DNA of 37,471 nt from Candidatus Poribacteria bacterium. Its GTDB lineage: Bacteria; Poribacteria; WGA-4E; UBA9662. Positions 35,449-37,471 of the stretch are shown in pieces. Every line of letters begins with the position of its first letter. The first letter of the stretch is position 1. The position numbers were made by a program, and so were the translations under genes. Location of the stretch: positions 1 to 37,471 of the forward strand of contig DTUY01000024.1 of assembly GCA_012963885.1 (NCBI GenBank). Reading direction: 5' to 3'. The notes beneath the pieces are model-generated. The model saw only the letters and a program-made list of their open reading frames with translations. It searched no databases and was not told the DNA's origin.

Positions 35449-35990
35449 TCAACTGTCCGCCTTTCTCAGTCGATGAATAATCTGGTGGGTGGTTTGCCAA
35501 TGGGTCGAAGGATGATTATAGTCATTTTTTTGCGTCGGCCAACTAACCTAATAAGTAGTATCGAAGGGAACAAATTTCCGAGACTGTGTGATTGGAATTA
35601 CAACCTGCTCAGAAATGAAAATCTTCATCGCTTCAGAAACCAGTGGAATAATGGGTGAATCTCCTAGTGGTAAGACTCCTATCTGTGGCACAAGTTTGCT
35701 ATCCGCTTCGGCAGCTTTTCCACTCCAACGCACAAAATTATTATTGCCAAGAGCGCGCTGGTCAATCGGATGTAAAGAGTGCTCGATGCATATCAGGATA
35801 TCCCACAGCTCAACCGTGTGATTGACAGATATCTGATGTGGACACGGATCCGGCCAGACAATGACATTTGGATTCCTATCCTGAATAGCTTCAAAAGCCC
35901 CAGTATAATATCCATGATGCTGTCAAGATTCAGAATGTCTCGTCCTAAATCTACTCCAGTTTTTTTAGTAACGTTTCAAGTTACAGGGTG
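35449..35990 (-). pseudogene. ABC-transporter solute-binding protein, C-terminal relic
   Basis: A minus-strand frame from about 35915 reads YYTGAFEAIQDRNPNVIVWP, then DPCPHQISVNHTVELWDIL, LGNNNFVRWSGKAAE, SEAMKIFISEQVVIPITQSR and KFVPFDTTY, with a TAG where the family has Trp, and goes on in frame to VSWPTQKNDYNHPSTHWQTT and a true stop at 35449. This is the end of an extracellular peptide/oligosaccharide-type solute-binding protein. Upstream, VDLGRDILNLDS in another frame shows one further frameshift near 35915; no N-terminus or permease genes are present. A single base change (TGG to TAG) separates part of the frame from a working one. The rest of the transport system has been lost or lies elsewhere. 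Confidence 0.65.
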
Positions 35991-36122
35991 ACTATAAAGC
36001 TTGAGGTATATCTGCAATAAACCATCTAAATCAGAACTAATAGCAAAGCCATTGGAGACAAATTGTCACAACGGACTTTCTCTTTGATTTTGCAACTGAG
36101 ACTAACTTGGATATCCTTGTAT

Positions 36123-36392
36123 TCAGCTAATGTTCTGCAAGCTGGTGGAGCCACCTGTAACCGGTGGTATTAACGCAACTTCGTCGTCATCTGAGAGTTT
36201 TGTCTCTTTGTTTGCGTATTGCCAGTTTACTGACATCTGCATTACTTCAAAAAGCTTAGAAATTTCGGGTTTTTCCTTTTTCAGTTGGTCTAGGATATCT
36301 TGTAAAGTTGCGCCTTCTGGAAATTCCATTTCTTCTTCATCACGATTGAACATCTGGCGACAGACTGCAAAGTATTTAACTTTCACTTTCAT
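36123..36392 (-). CDS. moaD: MoaD/ThiS-family sulfur-carrier protein with C-terminal extension
   Basis: Starting at the ATG of MKVKVKYFAV (better than the ATG at 36410, given GGA six bases upstream and the usual length) the protein has 89 residues with a beta-grasp fold: ATLQDILDQL and LSDDDEVALIPPVTGG. The Gly-Gly (80-81) is the sulfur-accepting end that MoaD carries to molybdopterin synthase. Here eight residues (STSLQNIS) follow it, so the protein must be trimmed or the last residues are an odd 3' extension. It could supply molybdenum-cofactor sulfur, or another sulfur-transfer reaction. It is divergent from the SRPBCC/Rieske pair, with no MoaE nearby. Confidence 0.75.
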   Translation of the reverse strand: MKVKVKYFAVCRQMFNRDEEEMEFPEGATLQDILDQLKKEKPEISKLFEVMQMSVNWQYANKETKLSDDDEVALIPPVTGGSTSLQNIS

Positions 36393-36410
36393 AATATTTC
36401 CGTGACTCAA

Positions 36411-36747
36411 TAGCTCGTATCTAGAAAAAAATAATAAAAACTATAAGCAGCTAACTTAGAAAAGGTAGGTGATTTTGGTGAATTGGAGTCAACTAGATGA
36501 ATCGCTTTGTTTCTTAACTTAAGGTCTTCTTATCCAATTATTAACTGTATGTTATTATATTATAGCTGATATTTCATGACTAATTAGCCTATCCTGAATT
36601 TTTATTAATAGCTATAATTTTATTTCAATTCAGATTGGACGAATTTCGACCTTCAATTTTTGGTTAAATTCTGCCTATGGTGAGATATAATTGGTTTTAA
36701 TCGATACCAAAGTTCCGAATTTCGACTTTATTTTTTCTCACAAACTA
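36411..36747. other. Divergent AT-rich intergenic region
   Basis: Nothing but an AT-rich spacer between MoaD and the SRPBCC gene, with a TATAAT at 36613-36618 that has no good -35. A TTG at 36691 with GGTGAG upstream could extend the SRPBCC gene by 19 residues. Confidence 0.35.
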
Positions 36748-37248
36748 ATGATCGAAGTAAAGATTCAGAAGGTTATCCCGTATCCCTTTGAAACTGTCTT
36801 AGGACAATATTTTGATTATGAACACATTGAATTCGTTCATCCGCGCTCATTGGGCACCTATTATTTGCTAGAGGAGAATGGTGACAAAATCATTTATGAG
36901 CACGTATGGCCTAGAAAGGGATTGATTGGAAAAAGCAGTATTGTAGAACATCAATACTTTCCACCCAACGAAATGTGGTTCATCTTCACAAAGGGACGTT
37001 ATAAGGGTGTTAAAGTGCACACAAAATTGTTCGCGCAACAAGAAGAAACCTTGGTTGATGAGACTTATTATACACCTCTGCCAAATTGGAAATGGTTAAA
37101 AACCTTGGTTGGAAAATATACCCGACTGGAAGTAGAAAGAGTATGGCAAGAAGATTTAGATGTCGAAGTTTGTCATGGCGGTTGGCCGGGCATTCCTGAG
37201 TCATACTGGAAGTACAAAGAAAATGGACAAATACCTGAAAATTTGTAA
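36748..37248 (+). CDS. SRPBCC/START-fold protein (ring-hydroxylase alpha-subunit-like catalytic half)
   Basis: From the ATG of MIEVKIQKVIPYPFETVLGQ the protein has 166 residues with the SRPBCC helix-grip pattern: a first strand, a helix around YFDYEHIEFVHP, then strands with Trp (WFIFTKGRYKGVKVHTK), and a long final helix (KYTRLEVERVWQEDLDVE). The fold binds small hydrophobic ligands or forms the catalytic part of Rieske oxygenases. A TTG at 36691 gives 19 extra residues of low quality. Its last 26 bases overlap the start of a Rieske ferredoxin gene, which argues for one functional pair. DYEHIEFVHP might hold metal-binding histidines, but the D-x-x-H-x4-H triad of true dioxygenases is not clearly visible. 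Confidence 0.6.
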   Translation: MIEVKIQKVIPYPFETVLGQYFDYEHIEFVHPRSLGTYYLLEENGDKIIYEHVWPRKGLIGKSSIVEHQYFPPNEMWFIFTKGRYKGVKVHTKLFAQQEETLVDETYYTPLPNWKWLKTLVGKYTRLEVERVWQEDLDVEVCHGGWPGIPESYWKYKENGQIPENL

Positions 37249-37471
37249 TGTGGATGAAATCCCCGAAGGAAATTCAAAAGTTGTCGAAACTAATGACACA
37301 GAAATTGTCGTGATTCATGCCAAGGGAAGTTTTTATGCTTTAGATAACAGATGTCCGCATAAAGGAGGCCCCCTTGATCTGGGCCGAATTTTGGATCGAT
37401 CCGTAATTTGTCCGTGGCACGGGGCGAGATTCGATCTGCAATCCGGCAGATTACTTGAAGGACCTAACTGC
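37223..37471 (+). CDS. Rieske [2Fe-2S] ferredoxin, 3' end outside window
   Basis: The visible 83 residues begin at an ATG 26 bases inside the end of the SRPBCC gene. They contain Cys44-Pro-His46 (DNRCPHKGGPLDLG) and Cys63-Pro-Trp-His66 (VICPWHGARFD), the two pairs that bind the Rieske cluster, at the usual 16-residue spacing. It is the ferredoxin type (NirD/BphF-like) and would pass electrons to an oxygenase. The overlap suggests translational coupling with the SRPBCC protein. The window ends before the C-terminus, so fusion to another domain cannot be excluded. Confidence 0.85.
   Translation, partial: MDKYLKICNVDEIPEGNSKVVETNDTEIVVIHAKGSFYALDNRCPHKGGPLDLGRILDRSVICPWHGARFDLQSGRLLEGPNC

Overview
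The window reads as a chromosomal segment of an uncultivated, mostly AT-leaning heterotrophic bacterium. The best guess is Candidatus Poribacteria or a close relative (sponge-associated), with Latescibacteria, Planctomycetes or Verrucomicrobia as alternatives. The grounds are five phytanoyl-CoA-dioxygenase (PhyH)-like genes in 22 kb, a PSCyt1-DUF1549-LamG-DUF1553 / DUF1501 pair, a LamG protein with the ending KLATCWASLK, relics of a TIR-TM-WD40 protein, exported NHL and PQQ propellers, and a set of mandelate-racemase, Gfo/Idh/MocA and HpcH enzymes. No rRNA, tRNA, CRISPR array, phage or intact insertion sequence was seen. The taxonomic call is inference from gene content; no search was run.

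Layout. 1-3.4 kb: the 3' part of a large heparinase II/III-like protein, much GC-richer than what follows. 3.4-8.2 kb: a sialidase-like relic with a 23-bp inverted repeat, an Eis-like acetyltransferase, a PhyH-HpcH aldolase pair (minus), and a Tat-exported NHL propeller with a clear sigma70 promoter. 8.5-10.1 kb: a multi-pass GT-C-like membrane protein. 10.3-13.3 kb: a gene graveyard with a twice-frameshifted LamG lipoprotein-like/secreted gene, a TIR-TM-WD40 relic, a zinc-ribbon ORF with an amber codon and an ABM-like ORF with an amber codon. 13.3-16.2 kb: a PQQ propeller and a D-galactonate-dehydratase-like enolase. 16.3-22.9 kb: a 644-residue toroid-like protein, three PhyH genes, a Gfo/Idh oxidoreductase and an LRR relic. 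23.2-25.1 kb: an unusual multidomain protein with four beta-gamma-crystallin motifs and a carbohydrate-binding-like insert inside a DUF1349 fold. 25.2-27.7 kb: an FGE relic, two coupled SDR enzymes and a fifth PhyH. 27.8-34.9 kb: DUF1501 and PSCyt1/DUF1553, an exported isochorismatase-like hydrolase and an amidohydrolase. 35.4-37.5 kb: a solute-binding-protein relic, MoaD, and an SRPBCC gene overlapping a Rieske ferredoxin cut by the window end.

How the genes work together (inference). Most intact genes look like scavenging and oxidative catabolism of sugars, sugar acids and host or algal organics: a polysaccharide lyase, a sugar-acid dehydratase, sugar oxidoreductases, an HpcH aldolase and oxygenases. 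They are arranged as small independent modules (PhyH beside an aldolase, a toroid protein, an oxidoreductase or SDRs), not one long operon. The two most interesting signals are the two PhyH-like proteins in which the metal-binding HxD is HxG, the arrangement known from Fe(II)/2-oxoglutarate halogenases, and the dense, still readable pseudogene layer including a TIR-TM-WD40 gene.
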